Of a DNA stretch of 64,000 nt, positions 26,926 to 35,491 are shown piece after piece. Under the pieces are notes generated by a model. That model was not told where the DNA came from and ran no database searches. It was given only the letters and a program-made list of their open reading frames with translations. The DNA is from Caballeronia catudaia (lineage in GTDB: Bacteria > Pseudomonadota > Gammaproteobacteria > Burkholderiales > Burkholderiaceae): NCBI RefSeq assembly GCF_001544755.2, contig NZ_FCOF02000010.1, positions 147,017-211,016 of the forward strand, given 5' to 3'. How positions within the stretch are numbered: the first letter of the stretch is position 1; the number at the start of each line of letters is the position of its first letter. Position numbers and translations under genes: made by a program.

Positions 26926-27606
26926 TCACTGCGCCGGCGGGTTCAACTGCTTCTTCAGCGCTTCGAGACGATCTTCGACGGACGGCCCGCGATGGAGTTC
27001 GGCGAGCTTGTCGTCGAGCGCCTTGCCGGACTTCTGATCGGCGGAATTCAGACGCGCATCCGAGCGTGCGTTGGCGAGCTGGACCTTGTCCTCGAGCTTC
27101 TGGAAGTCTTCGGAAAGATTCTTGCCGCCGATGCCGCCCAGCGCCGTTGCGGCCGTGTCCTTCGCCGTCGCGATCTGCTGCTTCGCCTGGAGAATGTTCG
27201 AGCGCGCGTTTAGATCGTTGCGGCGCTGACGCATGTCGGCGATCTGCTTTTTCAGATGCTCGACCGACGGCTCCAGCGTCTGCAGTTCGGCCGCGAGCGC
27301 ATCGCGTTCGGTTTCGGCGTTCGCCTGCGCCGCGAGCGCTTCACGCGCGAGGCCTTCGTCGCCCGACTGCAGCGCGCGCTTCGCGCCGTCTTCGTACTTC
27401 TTCGCCTTGTCGTTGGCGGCGTCGCGCTTGCTTTGCTGCGTCGCGACCTGCGCTTCGATCTCGATGAGCGAGTTCTCCGCCTTCCCGATGCTTTCGTCGA
27501 GCTCGCGCACGATCTGGCGGGCGTCGCGCGAAGGGTCCTGCATGGTGTCGGCGGCGTCGTTCAAGAGGCCTTTGACCGTGCGCGTGATGGAATCGAAAAG
27601 CGACAT
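26926..27606 (-). CDS. PspA/IM30 (ESCRT-III-like) family protein
   Basis: The 226-residue protein begins with the amphipathic membrane-binding helix MSLFDSITRTVKGLLNDAADTMQDP, typical of PspA and Vipp1. It continues as long coiled-coil helices rich in Ala, Gln and charged residues. Such proteins bind stressed inner membranes and form rods or rings. Neither the PspF regulator nor pspBC was seen nearby, so this is a single-gene or variant system. The start at 27606 has an AGGAGAAATAC leader. The exported TPR gene follows on the same strand. Confidence 0.9.
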   Translation of the reverse strand: MSLFDSITRTVKGLLNDAADTMQDPSRDARQIVRELDESIGKAENSLIEIEAQVATQQSKRDAANDKAKKYEDGAKRALQSGDEGLAREALAAQANAETERDALAAELQTLEPSVEHLKKQIADMRQRRNDLNARSNILQAKQQIATAKDTAATALGGIGGKNLSEDFQKLEDKVQLANARSDARLNSADQKSGKALDDKLAELHRGPSVEDRLEALKKQLNPPAQ

Positions 27607-27849
27607 GTATTTCTCCTGGATGAAGACGGCGGCTCGCGTTCGCCAGCGAGCCACGCGGCTCGAATGTGAGGCGCAACGCGCGGGATTGCAAGCGTCACGT
27701 GCAACGCACATGCACGCCGGGTTTACCCGCTCATTAGATCATGCCGTGACTTAATCGGGACTTAACGGAAGGTTAAGGAGTGTAACGACGGCCGATGACA
27801 CGACGCGTTTCGCAGATACCGTGAAGCGGAGGTCGCAGATCATGAACGA

Positions 27850-28257
27850 TCAGCGTCCGGAACGCGTGCCGTCCGTGAGCGAAGCGTCGTCGCCGGGATC
27901 GGTATCGTGCTCGACTTCTTCGTCGGATGCAGCCGAAGCGGGAGGCGTGTGCGGCATGCTGCGCGCCTGCGCGGCCCGTTTGGTCGCGCTCGCCGCTGCC
28001 TCGCGGGCTTCGCGCGCCGCCGCCTTCTCTGCGACGCTTTTGAGCGCGGCATTGAGGGCATCGGGGGCTTTGGGCGCGCGCAAGCGGTCGACGATGCCCG
28101 CCACCTTGATCTGCTCGCTCGTCGCATTGAAATTGAGCACCGCGCGCCGCATGAGTTCGCTCACGCTGATGCCGAGCGTGTCCGCCGTCTTGCTGATGGC
28201 CAGCTTCTGCGCGGGAGTCACGAAAACAACGATGCGTTCGCTGGGTTTGGTCGTCAT
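27850..28257 (-). CDS. Small ribbon-helix-helix-like protein
   Basis: The 135-residue protein opens with a segment of the kind seen in plasmid and chromosomal ribbon-helix-helix proteins: a strand ERIVVFVTPAQKLAIS followed by helices in KTADTLGISVSELMRRAVLNFN. The remainder is an Ala/Arg-rich, probably disordered or coiled region ending in an acidic tail. DNA binding is plausible but unproven. The start ATG at 28257 gives the conserved-looking N-terminus. Its upstream region is shared with the divergent penicillin-binding protein gene. Confidence 0.65.
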   Translation of the reverse strand: MTTKPSERIVVFVTPAQKLAISKTADTLGISVSELMRRAVLNFNATSEQIKVAGIVDRLRAPKAPDALNAALKSVAEKAAAREAREAAASATKRAAQARSMPHTPPASAASDEEVEHDTDPGDDASLTDGTRSGR

Positions 28258-28744
28258 GAGCGGCTCGCAAACAGTAAGGCGATCGTAAAGACGATCGCGG
28301 CTTCGGTTCATCAAAGAACGGCACGACAGCGCTGGCGCAGGCCCGGGCGGTGGGGCGCGGGGAACCTGCGAACCATTCAACCATCATATCGGTTTGTGCG
28401 CGGAGGTGGGTGTGGCCCACGCCGCATCACACGCGCGATGAGCGTCGCGCAAAACAGGCGCGCGATCAACGACTTGGGTATTTTCTCATACGGTTGTCCA
28501 CAAGGCTCTCAACACTTTCTGTGGGTAACCTCGCATTCATGCCGATTCGACCGGCCAACGGCATTTACTTACAAAAAATCTCCTGCGGTTTTGTAGTGGC
28601 TCGCCCGAATTCTTTAAAATGCACCGTTACTCTCGGTCGAAACCGGCCCGCCATTCGCTCGTCCCGTCTTTGCAGTAGCGCCGCACGCGGCGCATCGCAG
28701 CGCGGCAGCGCGCGCGCTTCACAGCGCGCCGAACGTTCCCAGTC
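28258..28744. other. 487-base divergent intergenic region before the PBP gene
   Basis: There is no gene-like frame here. A possible rightward promoter is TTGTAG (28591-28596) with TAAAAT (28615-28620), 18 bases apart. Two 9-mers resembling DnaA boxes in opposite orientation, TTGTCCACA (28494-28502) and TGTGGGTAA (28520-28528), lie upstream of it. The stretch 28480-28620 is clearly AT-richer than its surroundings. Confidence 0.45.
28591..28620 (+). promoter_or_regulatory. Possible sigma-70 promoter of the PBP1A gene
   Basis: TTGTAG and TAAAAT are spaced by 18 bases in an AT-rich patch, 125 bases before the start codon. Confidence 0.4.
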
Positions 28745-31294
28745 ATGCCTATCATCAAACGACCCGATTCATCGAAATCATCGCGACACGATCGCGAACC
28801 CCGCTGGAACAGCCTGAACGATGCAAAGAACGCGGACGGCGGCGGACGCCACGGCGGCAACGGCCGCGGCGGTGGGAATGACCGCAATGGCCGTCACAAT
28901 CGCAACGGCCGCGGCCCGGGCCGCTCACCCCTGGCGCGCATCGGGCTATGGTTCGCGGGAATCGCTGCCATCGGCGTGGTGGTGGGCGCGCTCATCGTCG
29001 GGTATGCGCTCGTCGTCATGGGTCCGAACCTGCCGTCGCTCAACGCGCTCATCGACTACCGGCCGAAGGTGCCGCTGCGCGTCTATACCGCCGATCATGT
29101 GCTGATCGGTGAATTCGGCGAAGAGCGCCGCAACCTCGTGCGCTTCCAGGATATTCCCGATCAGATGAAGAAGGCCGTGCTCGCAATCGAGGACTACCGC
29201 TTTTACGATCACGGCGGCGTTGACTTCATCGGCATTCTGCGCGCGGGCGTGACCGACCTGATGCACGGCGGCGCATCGCAGGGCGCGAGCACGATCACGA
29301 TGCAGGTCGCCCGCAACTTCTTCCTGTCGAGCGAAAAGACCTATACGCGCAAGATCTACGAGATGCTGCTCGCGTACAAGATCGAGCGCGCGCTCACGAA
29401 GGATCAGATTCTCGAGCTGTACATGAACCAGATCTATCTCGGCGAGCGCGCATACGGCTTTTCGGCGGCTGCGCGCGTGTACTTCGGCAAGGATCTGAAG
29501 GACATCACGCTCGCCGAGGCGGCGATGCTCGCGGGACTGCCGAAGGCGCCGTCGGCGTATAACCCGGTCGTCAATCCGAAGCGCGCGAAAGTGCGTCAGC
29601 AGTACATCCTGAAGCGCATGCTCGATCTCAACGCCATCACGCGCGAACAGTACGATCGGGCTGTCGCGGAAGAGATCCATACGAAGTCGGGCGGCACCGA
29701 ATACGGCGTGCATGCCGAATACGTCGCGGAAATGGTGCGGCAGATGATGTACGCGCAGTACAAGGAAGAGGCGTACACGCGCGGCCTCACGGTCACGACG
29801 ACGATCGATTCCGGCGATCAGGACGCCGCGTACAAAGCCGTTCGCAAGGGCGTGATGGATTACGAACGGCGTCACGGCTATCGCGGGCCCGAGGGCAACA
29901 TCAATCTGCCGTCGAACGCGGATGATCGCGCCGAGGCGATCGAAGACGCGCTCGTCGATCATCCGGACAACGGCGAGCTCGTGTCTGCGGTCGTCACGGC
30001 CGCGAGCCCGAAGCAGGTGACGGCGCAGTTCGTCGGCGGCGATACCGCGACCATCGCCGGCGAAGGCCTGCGCTTCGCGGCGGCGGGGCTGCGCGCAAAT
30101 GCATCGAAGGCGCTCGCGCTCAAACCCGGCTCCATCGTGCGACTGACGAAAGACGGCAAGGGCGCCTGGCAAATCACGCAATTGCCGCAGGTCGAAGGCG
30201 CGCTGGTGTCGATGACGCCGCAGGACGGCGCGATCCGTTCGCTCGTCGGCGGCTTCGACTTCAACAAGAACAAGTTCAATCACGTCACGCAGGCATGGCG
30301 TCAGCCGGGCTCGAGCTTCAAGCCGTTCATCTATTCGGCCGCGCTCGACAAGGGCATCGGACCGGCGACCATCATCAACGACGCGCCGCTATCCTTCCCC
30401 GCGGCGGGCGGCGGCGATGCATGGGAGCCGAAGGACGACGATCAGCCCGACGGACCGATGTCGATGCGCACCGGCTTGCAGAAGTCGAAGAACCTCGTGT
30501 CGATCCGCATCCTGTCGTATATCGGCACGGGCTACGCGCAGGACTTCGTCACGCAGAAGTTCGGCTTCGACAAGGACAAGACGCCGCCTTATCTGCCGCT
30601 CGCGCTCGGCGCCGGGCTCGTCACGCCATTGCAGCTCTCCGGCGCGTATTCGGTGTTCGCGAACGGCGGCTATCGCATCAATCCGTATCTGATCGCCGAC
30701 GTCGCCGATGCGCGCGGCAGCGTGATCTCGCGTGCTAGCCCGCTCATCGCTGGCAGCAACGCGCCGCAGACGCTCGATCCGCGCAACGCGTACGTCATGA
30801 ACAGCCTGCTGCATACGGTCGCGACGCAGGGCACGGGCTCGGGCACCAACGTGCTCAAGCGCAATGACCTGCAGGGCAAGACCGGCACGACCAACGACGC
30901 GAAAGATGGCTGGTTCGCGGGGTACCAGAAACAGCTCGTCGCGGTGGCGTGGATGGGTTACGACCAGCCGAAGACACTGGGCAGCCGCGAGTTCGGCGCG
31001 CAGCTCGCGTTGCCGATCTGGGTCGAGTACATGGGACGCGCGCTGCGCGGCGTTCCGCAGGAGCAGATGGCGAAGCCGGACGGCATCACGACCGTCGACG
31101 GCGAGCTGTTCTACGCGGACCGCACGCCGGGCGCCGGCTTCGTCGCGAGCATCGGACTGGACAACGCCAACCCGATGGCAGGCGACGCCACGACGATGGG
31201 CGGCGTCGGTCCGGCGGGCATGCAGGCGCCGCCCGCGCCGCAAGTCACGACCGACGAGCGCAAGCAGATCATGGATCTGTTCAGCAAGCACTGA
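28745..31294 (+). CDS. mrcA: Class A penicillin-binding protein (PBP1A type)
   Basis: This is a bifunctional peptidoglycan glycosyltransferase/transpeptidase of 849 residues. A Gly/Arg/Asn-rich cytoplasmic segment (about 30-62) precedes a single membrane helix (about 65-92). The GT51 domain has the catalytic glutamate E149 in the AIEDYRFYDHGG motif. The transpeptidase has S523-x-x-K526 in GSSFKPF, an SKN motif and K712-T-G. The extracellular tail is Ala/Pro-rich. The start ATG at 28745 has no obvious ribosome-binding site. Because mrcA of relatives usually lies beside pil genes, this may be a second class A enzyme, so the symbol is tentative. Confidence 0.88.
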   Translation: MPIIKRPDSSKSSRHDREPRWNSLNDAKNADGGGRHGGNGRGGGNDRNGRHNRNGRGPGRSPLARIGLWFAGIAAIGVVVGALIVGYALVVMGPNLPSLNALIDYRPKVPLRVYTADHVLIGEFGEERRNLVRFQDIPDQMKKAVLAIEDYRFYDHGGVDFIGILRAGVTDLMHGGASQGASTITMQVARNFFLSSEKTYTRKIYEMLLAYKIERALTKDQILELYMNQIYLGERAYGFSAAARVYFGKDLKDITLAEAAMLAGLPKAPSAYNPVVNPKRAKVRQQYILKRMLDLNAITREQYDRAVAEEIHTKSGGTEYGVHAEYVAEMVRQMMYAQYKEEAYTRGLTVTTTIDSGDQDAAYKAVRKGVMDYERRHGYRGPEGNINLPSNADDRAEAIEDALVDHPDNGELVSAVVTAASPKQVTAQFVGGDTATIAGEGLRFAAAGLRANASKALALKPGSIVRLTKDGKGAWQITQLPQVEGALVSMTPQDGAIRSLVGGFDFNKNKFNHVTQAWRQPGSSFKPFIYSAALDKGIGPATIINDAPLSFPAAGGGDAWEPKDDDQPDGPMSMRTGLQKSKNLVSIRILSYIGTGYAQDFVTQKFGFDKDKTPPYLPLALGAGLVTPLQLSGAYSVFANGGYRINPYLIADVADARGSVISRASPLIAGSNAPQTLDPRNAYVMNSLLHTVATQGTGSGTNVLKRNDLQGKTGTTNDAKDGWFAGYQKQLVAVAWMGYDQPKTLGSREFGAQLALPIWVEYMGRALRGVPQEQMAKPDGITTVDGELFYADRTPGAGFVASIGLDNANPMAGDATTMGGVGPAGMQAPPAPQVTTDERKQIMDLFSKH

Positions 31295-31321
31295 TGTGAT
31301 CGTGCATCGTCGATAGTCGAT

Positions 31322-31360
31322 AAAAAAGCGCGCCGGGCTTCAAGACCCGGCGCGCTTTGC
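31322..31360. terminator. Bidirectional terminator between the PBP and PCuAC genes
   Basis: A 10-bp perfect GC stem (GCGCGCCGGG at 31328-31337, CCCGGCGCGC at 31346-31355) is extended by A-T pairs on both sides, giving T runs in both directions. Confidence 0.93.
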
Positions 31361-31378
31361 ATTTGAGGCAAGGGCGGT

Positions 31379-31810
31379 TCAGTGACCGACCGTCGCCGCC
31401 GACTTCACCGCGCAGTTCACCTCGAGCGTGGACTTGTCTGCGAACGAGAGGGTGAGCGGAATCGTCGAGCCGACCTTGAGCGGCTTGCCCGGCTCTTCGA
31501 GCATCAGGTGATAGCCCTTCGGTGCAAAGCTCAGGGTGCCATGCGCGGGCACATCCACGGAATCGACGTGCGACATCGTCGCTGTGCCGTTCTTCGTCTC
31601 TGACTTGTGCATCATCGTCATGCCGAATGCAGGCGTCTCGGCCGCGGTGATCGTCGCGGGCTTGTCGCCATTGTTCGCGACGGTGAAGTAGCCCGATGAC
31701 GGCAGATTCGGCGGCATCGCTCGAACCCAGCAGTCGCGGGCTTCGAGCGTCGCGGCCTGAGCGATGGAAGCGCAGGCGAGCGCGCCCGCGAGTACAGCGA
31801 TCTTTTTCAT
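31379..31810 (-). CDS. Periplasmic copper chaperone PCuAC
   Basis: PCuAC-type chaperones carry Cu(I) in the periplasm and help assemble the Cu-A/Cu-B centres of cytochrome oxidase. The 143-residue protein has a signal peptide (residues 1-19, ending AQA). Its Met/His copper ligands lie in [16 protein letters not shown] and [10 protein letters not shown], the H-M-x10-M-x21-H-x-M pattern of the family. It is the last gene of a leftward copper module, 7 bases after copC. Confidence 0.93.
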   Translation of the reverse strand: MKKIAVLAGALACASIAQAATLEARDCWVRAMPPNLPSSGYFTVANNGDKPATITAAETPAFGMTMMHKSETKNGTATMSHVDSVDVPAHGTLSFAPKGYHLMLEEPGKPLKVGSTIPLTLSFADKSTLEVNCAVKSAATVGH

Positions 31811-31817
31811 TGCGTTC

Positions 31818-32180
31818 TCACTTGACGGTGAAGTTGTAGTGACCTTGCGTGCGATGCCCGTCCGCCGCGACCGCGGTCCATTGCACCTTGTAGACGCCCG
31901 GGGCGAGCTCGCCGAGCGCGACGCTCATGTGCTTCTTGTCGCTGGCATCGACGATGGATTTCGCGGTGTTGACCTGCGTGCCCTGCGCATTGATGACGAT
32001 GAGCTTGCTGAAGGTCGGTTCGAGCGCCTCGCCGAAGTCGATCGAGACTTCATGCGGCGCGCTGACGGTCGCGCCGGGGCCGGGGTTCTGAAGCTTCGGC
32101 AAAGCATGCGCGAACGCGAGCTGCGCCGAGCCGATGAATGCGAGCGCCAGCGCGCCGCGCACGAGCGATGATGAAAGCAT
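31818..32180 (-). CDS. copC: Copper-resistance protein CopC
   Basis: CopC is a periplasmic copper-binding beta-barrel protein. The 120-residue product has a signal peptide (1-24), and the mature chain would begin with histidine (H25, [12 protein letters not shown]). The N-terminal histidine is the key Cu(II) ligand in this family. Further ligands lie in DKKHMSV and [11 protein letters not shown]. The start at 32180 has an AAGGA site; an ATG 15 bases upstream is an alternative. No copD is fused or adjacent. Confidence 0.93.
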   Translation of the reverse strand: MLSSSLVRGALALAFIGSAQLAFAHALPKLQNPGPGATVSAPHEVSIDFGEALEPTFSKLIVINAQGTQVNTAKSIVDASDKKHMSVALGELAPGVYKVQWTAVAADGHRTQGHYNFTVK

Positions 32181-32265
32181 GGTGGATCCTTGCATGCCCG
32201 AAGCGTTTCGCGATTCGAGCGATGTTTGCGATGTGAATATGGAAGGCTTGCGTATTTGCGCGGGA

Positions 32266-32622
32266 TCAGGCGGCGGCGGGTGGAGCGCGCGGCTGGGCGG
32301 CGGTGAGCCACGCGCGGCGGGGGGCATCGGTGAGAGAGGGCGGGGCGAAGACTTCGCGCGATGACGATACGAAGCCGGCCTTGTCGATCGAGGTGGGCGG
32401 CGTGGGCGCGTGCGCGATGAGATCGCAATAATCGCACGCGTGCAGATGACCGGCGACGCCGTGCTGCGAATGATGCGGCGTTTGCGGCGTTTGCGTATCG
32501 GTCGCGCAGATGGAAGAAAGCAGCGATTCGATGCGCGCATGCTCGAGCGTTTGCGATGCGGCGGGCGCGAGCGAAAGCAGCAGCATCGCGCATAGTGCCG
32601 CGAACCCGCCGATCTTTCTCAT
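32266..32622 (-). CDS. DUF2946 family exported protein
   Basis: The 118-residue protein has a signal sequence (MRKIGGFAALCAMLLLSLAP) and the His/Cys cluster HLHACDYCDLIAH, which fits the DUF2946 family often found next to copper genes. The cluster could bind copper, but this is not shown. A histidine-rich HHSQHG segment precedes it. The start at 32622 follows GGAGCATC; an ATG at 32646 is an alternative. It is the first gene of the leftward DUF2946-copC-PCuAC unit. Confidence 0.8.
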   Translation of the reverse strand: MRKIGGFAALCAMLLLSLAPAASQTLEHARIESLLSSICATDTQTPQTPHHSQHGVAGHLHACDYCDLIAHAPTPPTSIDKAGFVSSSREVFAPPSLTDAPRRAWLTAAQPRAPPAAA

Positions 32623-32781
32623 GATGCTCCGACGCAAGTGCTGCATGCCGCGCTCGATACGATGATGAACGAACGATTATGCCACGCGCGTTTCCATGCT
32701 CTTCGCTTCGGGCCGAGATGCATCGACGCAGGGCCGCTCTCATCGAACGATGGTTTTTCTTCGTTCGAAGCAATCAAGGCA

Positions 32782-32810
32782 TTGCGCCAGACTAAGCGAT
32801 GACTTATAAT
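32782..32810 (+). promoter_or_regulatory. Promoter of the initiator tRNA gene
   Basis: TTGCGC (32782-32787) and a perfect TATAAT (32805-32810) are separated by 17 bases. Transcription would begin about 9 bases before the mature tRNA. Confidence 0.75.
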
Positions 32811-32825
32811 CTTTTCTTCGACGGA

Positions 32826-32902
<77 letters not shown>

Positions 32903-32923
32903 ATACCGTCCAGCACTACATCG

Positions 32924-32949
32924 AAAAGCCCGGTCAAACCGGGCTTTTT
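32924..32949 (+). terminator. Intrinsic terminator after tRNA-fMet
   Basis: AAAAGCCCGGT (32924-32934) and ACCGGGCTTTT (32938-32948) are perfectly complementary around CAA, and a further T follows. Confidence 0.95.
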
Positions 32950-33130
32950 GCGTTTCAGCGCGTGATTATCGACGCATTCAGCGTAGGCAACCGAAGTCGC
33001 AATTGCACCGGTTCATGACCGCCCCGCACGTGGCGGCATCATCCGCGCATGTCAAAATCGCAAAGGTCCGGCACAGCAGTCGCACGCGCCAACCCATTCC
33101 CGGGCACACACATAAAGGAGTCGCTCGCTC

Positions 33131-33628
33131 ATGGACATTCCACACGTTCTGCAAGCCATCGCGCATCAGGAACATACGCTCGTCTTTCCGCAATTTCATG
33201 CGGAGCACGCGTGGCAGATCGGCGCTCAACTGCGCGAAATGGCGCTGGCGCGCGATGCGGCCATCGTGGTCGACGTGCGCACATTCGGACGCAAGCTCTT
33301 CTATGCCGCGCTCGACGGCACCACGCCCGACAATGCGCGCTGGGTCGAGCGCAAGTCACGCACCGTCGAGCATTTCCACCGCAGCTCGTATGCGCTCGGC
33401 CTCACGCTGCAGCAGGCCGGCGCGACGCTCGCCGAGAAATACGGCCTCGATACCGCCGAGTTCGCGACGCATGGCGGTGCGTTTCCCTTGCGCGTATCGG
33501 GCGCGGGCGTGATCGGGTCGGTGGCGGTGTCGGGACTGCCGCAGCGCGACGATCATCAAATGGTTGTCGAAGCGCTGTGCGCCGTGCTCGGCGCGGACTT
33601 CGGCAAGCTGTCGCTCGGACACGAGTGA
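33131..33628 (+). CDS. UPF0303 / heme-degrading-domain (GlcG/HbpS-like) protein
   Basis: The 165-residue protein matches the UPF0303 group of the GlcG/HbpS fold. Landmarks are [15 protein letters not shown], an [15 protein letters not shown] strand-loop, and [17 protein letters not shown]; the ending [19 protein letters not shown] is shared with HbpS-type proteins. Some relatives bind haem or cobalamin, but function here is unknown. An AAGGAG site lies about 9 bases before the ATG. The SMR transporter gene follows after 37 bases. Confidence 0.87.
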   Translation: MDIPHVLQAIAHQEHTLVFPQFHAEHAWQIGAQLREMALARDAAIVVDVRTFGRKLFYAALDGTTPDNARWVERKSRTVEHFHRSSYALGLTLQQAGATLAEKYGLDTAEFATHGGAFPLRVSGAGVIGSVAVSGLPQRDDHQMVVEALCAVLGADFGKLSLGHE

Positions 33629-33665
33629 CGTCATCGATCAAACGACGAACGAATACGACAACACG

Positions 33666-34004
33666 ATGCGCTCAACCGCTTATGTGCTCCTCGCCATCGC
33701 GATCGTCGCCGAAGTCATCGCGACTTCCGCGCTGCGCGCCTCCGATGGCTTCACGCGTGCGCTTCCCGCCGCCATCGTCGTGGTCGGATACGGGCTGTCG
33801 TTCTATCTGCTGTCGCTGACGCTGCGCGCGTTGCCCGTCGGCGTCGTGTATGCCGTGTGGTCGGGCGCGGGCATCGTTCTCATCACGCTAGTCGCCGCGC
33901 TCCTCTTCAAGCAGACGCCCGATTTGCCCGCCATGTTCGGCATGGGCCTCATCGTCGCGGGCGTCGTGGTGCTCAATGCGTTCTCGAAGATGAGCGCGCA
34001 CTGA
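33666..34004 (+). CDS. Small multidrug resistance (SMR/EmrE-type) transporter
   Basis: The 112-residue protein has four hydrophobic helices and the essential membrane glutamate at E16 in [16 protein letters not shown], equivalent to E14 of EmrE. The [13 protein letters not shown] segment in helix 3 and [10 protein letters not shown] in helix 4 match proton-driven SMR exporters of quaternary ammonium and similar cations. No strong ribosome-binding site precedes the ATG. It converges with the lipoprotein gene, with a gap of 18 bases and no visible terminator. Confidence 0.9.
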   Translation: MRSTAYVLLAIAIVAEVIATSALRASDGFTRALPAAIVVVGYGLSFYLLSLTLRALPVGVVYAVWSGAGIVLITLVAALLFKQTPDLPAMFGMGLIVAGVVVLNAFSKMSAH

Positions 34005-34022
34005 CGGCGCGCATGATCCGGC

Positions 34023-34406
34023 TTACTTGCAGCGCACGACCATCGAGCGGTTCTTGACGTTCGCCGAGATCACGTTGTTGATGCCGCCGCCAGTCGGGCC
34101 GCCTTCCTCGTTGTCCTTCGACACGATGTCATAACCCGTCGCGCCGCATTTCTTGCCGGCGAGCACATAGCAGCTTCCCCAGGTCGATCCGGCATCCGCG
34201 CCGCTGCAGTTGACGGCGTAGCCGGTCTGCCCGTCGGGCAAGTTGATGAGCGATGCCTCGTTCGACGACGCACACGCGCCAAGGCTCGCGACAGCGACGG
34301 CAGCCGCGCCGAGCGTAATCGAGCGCAGCCACGTGAAACGCGAAACGGCGCCGCCATGCGCGACGCGTGCAGGGATACGGCGCATGCGCCGGCCGGGTTC
34401 CTTCAT
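34023..34406 (-). CDS. Putative lipoprotein, unknown function
   Basis: The 127-residue protein has a basic N-region, a hydrophobic core and a lipobox SLGAC with the acceptor cysteine at position 45. The mature part (about 80 residues) contains four further cysteines (NCSG, SCYV, KKCGA, VRCK), so two disulfides are possible. The start at 34406 is supported by a GAGG site; a start at residue 8 would shorten the unusually long N-region. I do not recognise the family. A perfect 7-bp inverted repeat lies about 90 bases upstream. Confidence 0.7.
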   Translation of the reverse strand: MKEPGRRMRRIPARVAHGGAVSRFTWLRSITLGAAAVAVASLGACASSNEASLINLPDGQTGYAVNCSGADAGSTWGSCYVLAGKKCGATGYDIVSKDNEEGGPTGGGINNVISANVKNRSMVVRCK

Positions 34407-34729
34407 CTCTACCTCGTGAGAAACGAATTGCGATGTGCGCCGTTCACCGGCTTTGCGGCGAGGGCGCTTTTTGAGATGTGCATTGTCCCATACGCGGCTT
34501 ACGCGGCACGTAAGCGGTTGTTAGCAGAGTGAGATGGCGCCGTCGCGGCATCCGGCGCGGGCGCGCTGCTTGCGAAAGACAGATGACACGTGCCCGCACG
34601 CGCCGACCCTATCCGATGAACTATTTTCCGGATCGTGCGCCTTATCCAACTGGATTGTCGGTTGGAATTGCCTGTTCGCGAACGCAAGCGAACCGGCGCG
34701 AACACGGCACGTAAAAAGGGAGGTGAAGC
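34407..34729. other. 323-base divergent intergenic region
   Basis: No gene is evident. It holds a perfect inverted repeat GCTTACG/CGTAAGC (34497-34503 with 34509-34515) on the lipoprotein side. Smaller stems on the other side are TCCAAC/GTTGGA near 34650-34672 and GTTCGC/GCGAAC near 34675-34695. A complete AAGGGAGGTGA ribosome-binding site ends the region. Confidence 0.4.
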
Positions 34730-34996
34730 ATGGCAGAACGAGTCACGGGGCCGTATCGAGGGTTTTACGTCAGCGCTTCGGCGCGGCTCGTGCAGACGCA
34801 CACTGATGGCGACGGCGGAGCACCGATCTATGTCGGCTCGGTGAGCCTCGCGCGCGGCGGCCCGGACGACGCGCATCGCTTCGAGGCGCTCGTCGATCTG
34901 GGGTCCGAGCGGCGCTTTGCCACCGAAGGCGAGGCGCTCGAACATGTCGAGCAAGCGGCGCGCGAGTACATCGACCGGTTGCTGCAATCGACGTGA
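34730..34996 (+). CDS. Small hypothetical protein with very strong ribosome-binding site
   Basis: I do not recognise this 88-residue protein (MAERVTGPYRGFYVSAS...). It looks like a compact alpha/beta domain: an aromatic strand GPYRGFYVSASARLV, an acidic loop, and a C-terminal helix EALEHVEQAAREYIDRLL. The upstream GGAGGTGA is a near-full complement of the 16S 3' end, which predicts high translation. The stop overlaps the start of the next gene, so the two are coupled. Confidence 0.7.
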   Translation: MAERVTGPYRGFYVSASARLVQTHTDGDGGAPIYVGSVSLARGGPDDAHRFEALVDLGSERRFATEGEALEHVEQAAREYIDRLLQST

Positions 34997-35349
34997 TGCG
35001 TCCCGTACATCTTCGACACCCGGTACTCTACGACGTCGCGAATTGCCTCATCGATTTGTTTCCGAGCGGCGCCGACGTCGCGGAAATCGGCCAAGAGGCG
35101 ACGCCCGCGCTGTTCGTGAGTTGGCGCACGGGCGGGGTGGCGAATCATCCCGGCAACATCGGGTGGGGCGTGCATTACCGGTTCGACGCGCAAGTGTTGC
35201 GTGACTATCCGCATCTGCCCGACGAAGCACGCGAGCGCGTATGCGAGCGCGTGCGCGAAATGAGCCGGCTGCTCGACTTCAACTATGCCGATCCGCTGGC
35301 AAGCTCGCTGCTCGTCGTGGATGTCGACGAATCGGTTCTGGCCGCCTGA
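34996..35349 (+). CDS. Small hypothetical protein, coupled to the upstream gene
   Basis: This 117-residue protein has no family that I can name. Segments include HPVLYDVANCLIDLFPSG near the start, a LFVSWRTGGVANHPGNIGWGVHYRF strand region, and a helical DEARERVCERVREMSRLLDF. It appears soluble. The ATG at 34996 shares a base with the preceding stop (TGATG); a GTG at 34993 is an alternative. Tight overlap suggests stoichiometric expression with the 88-residue protein. Confidence 0.68.
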   Translation: MRPVHLRHPVLYDVANCLIDLFPSGADVAEIGQEATPALFVSWRTGGVANHPGNIGWGVHYRFDAQVLRDYPHLPDEARERVCERVREMSRLLDFNYADPLASSLLVVDVDESVLAA

Positions 35350-35491
35350 GACGCCGCAACACGCGGGGTGCTGGACCGTGCGGCGCGAGCGCGAGTACCA
35401 TAGTCGCCGAATCGATTCGTGCGATCGTTTGCGGCGCTGCAAACTTTCACATCGCTTCGAACCGCGGCCACGCCCCATCAACGAGACAATC

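Noticed and set aside
28494..28528. Replication origin
   Set aside because: There are only two imperfect DnaA-like 9-mers, and no dnaA, repA, parAB or box cluster is nearby.
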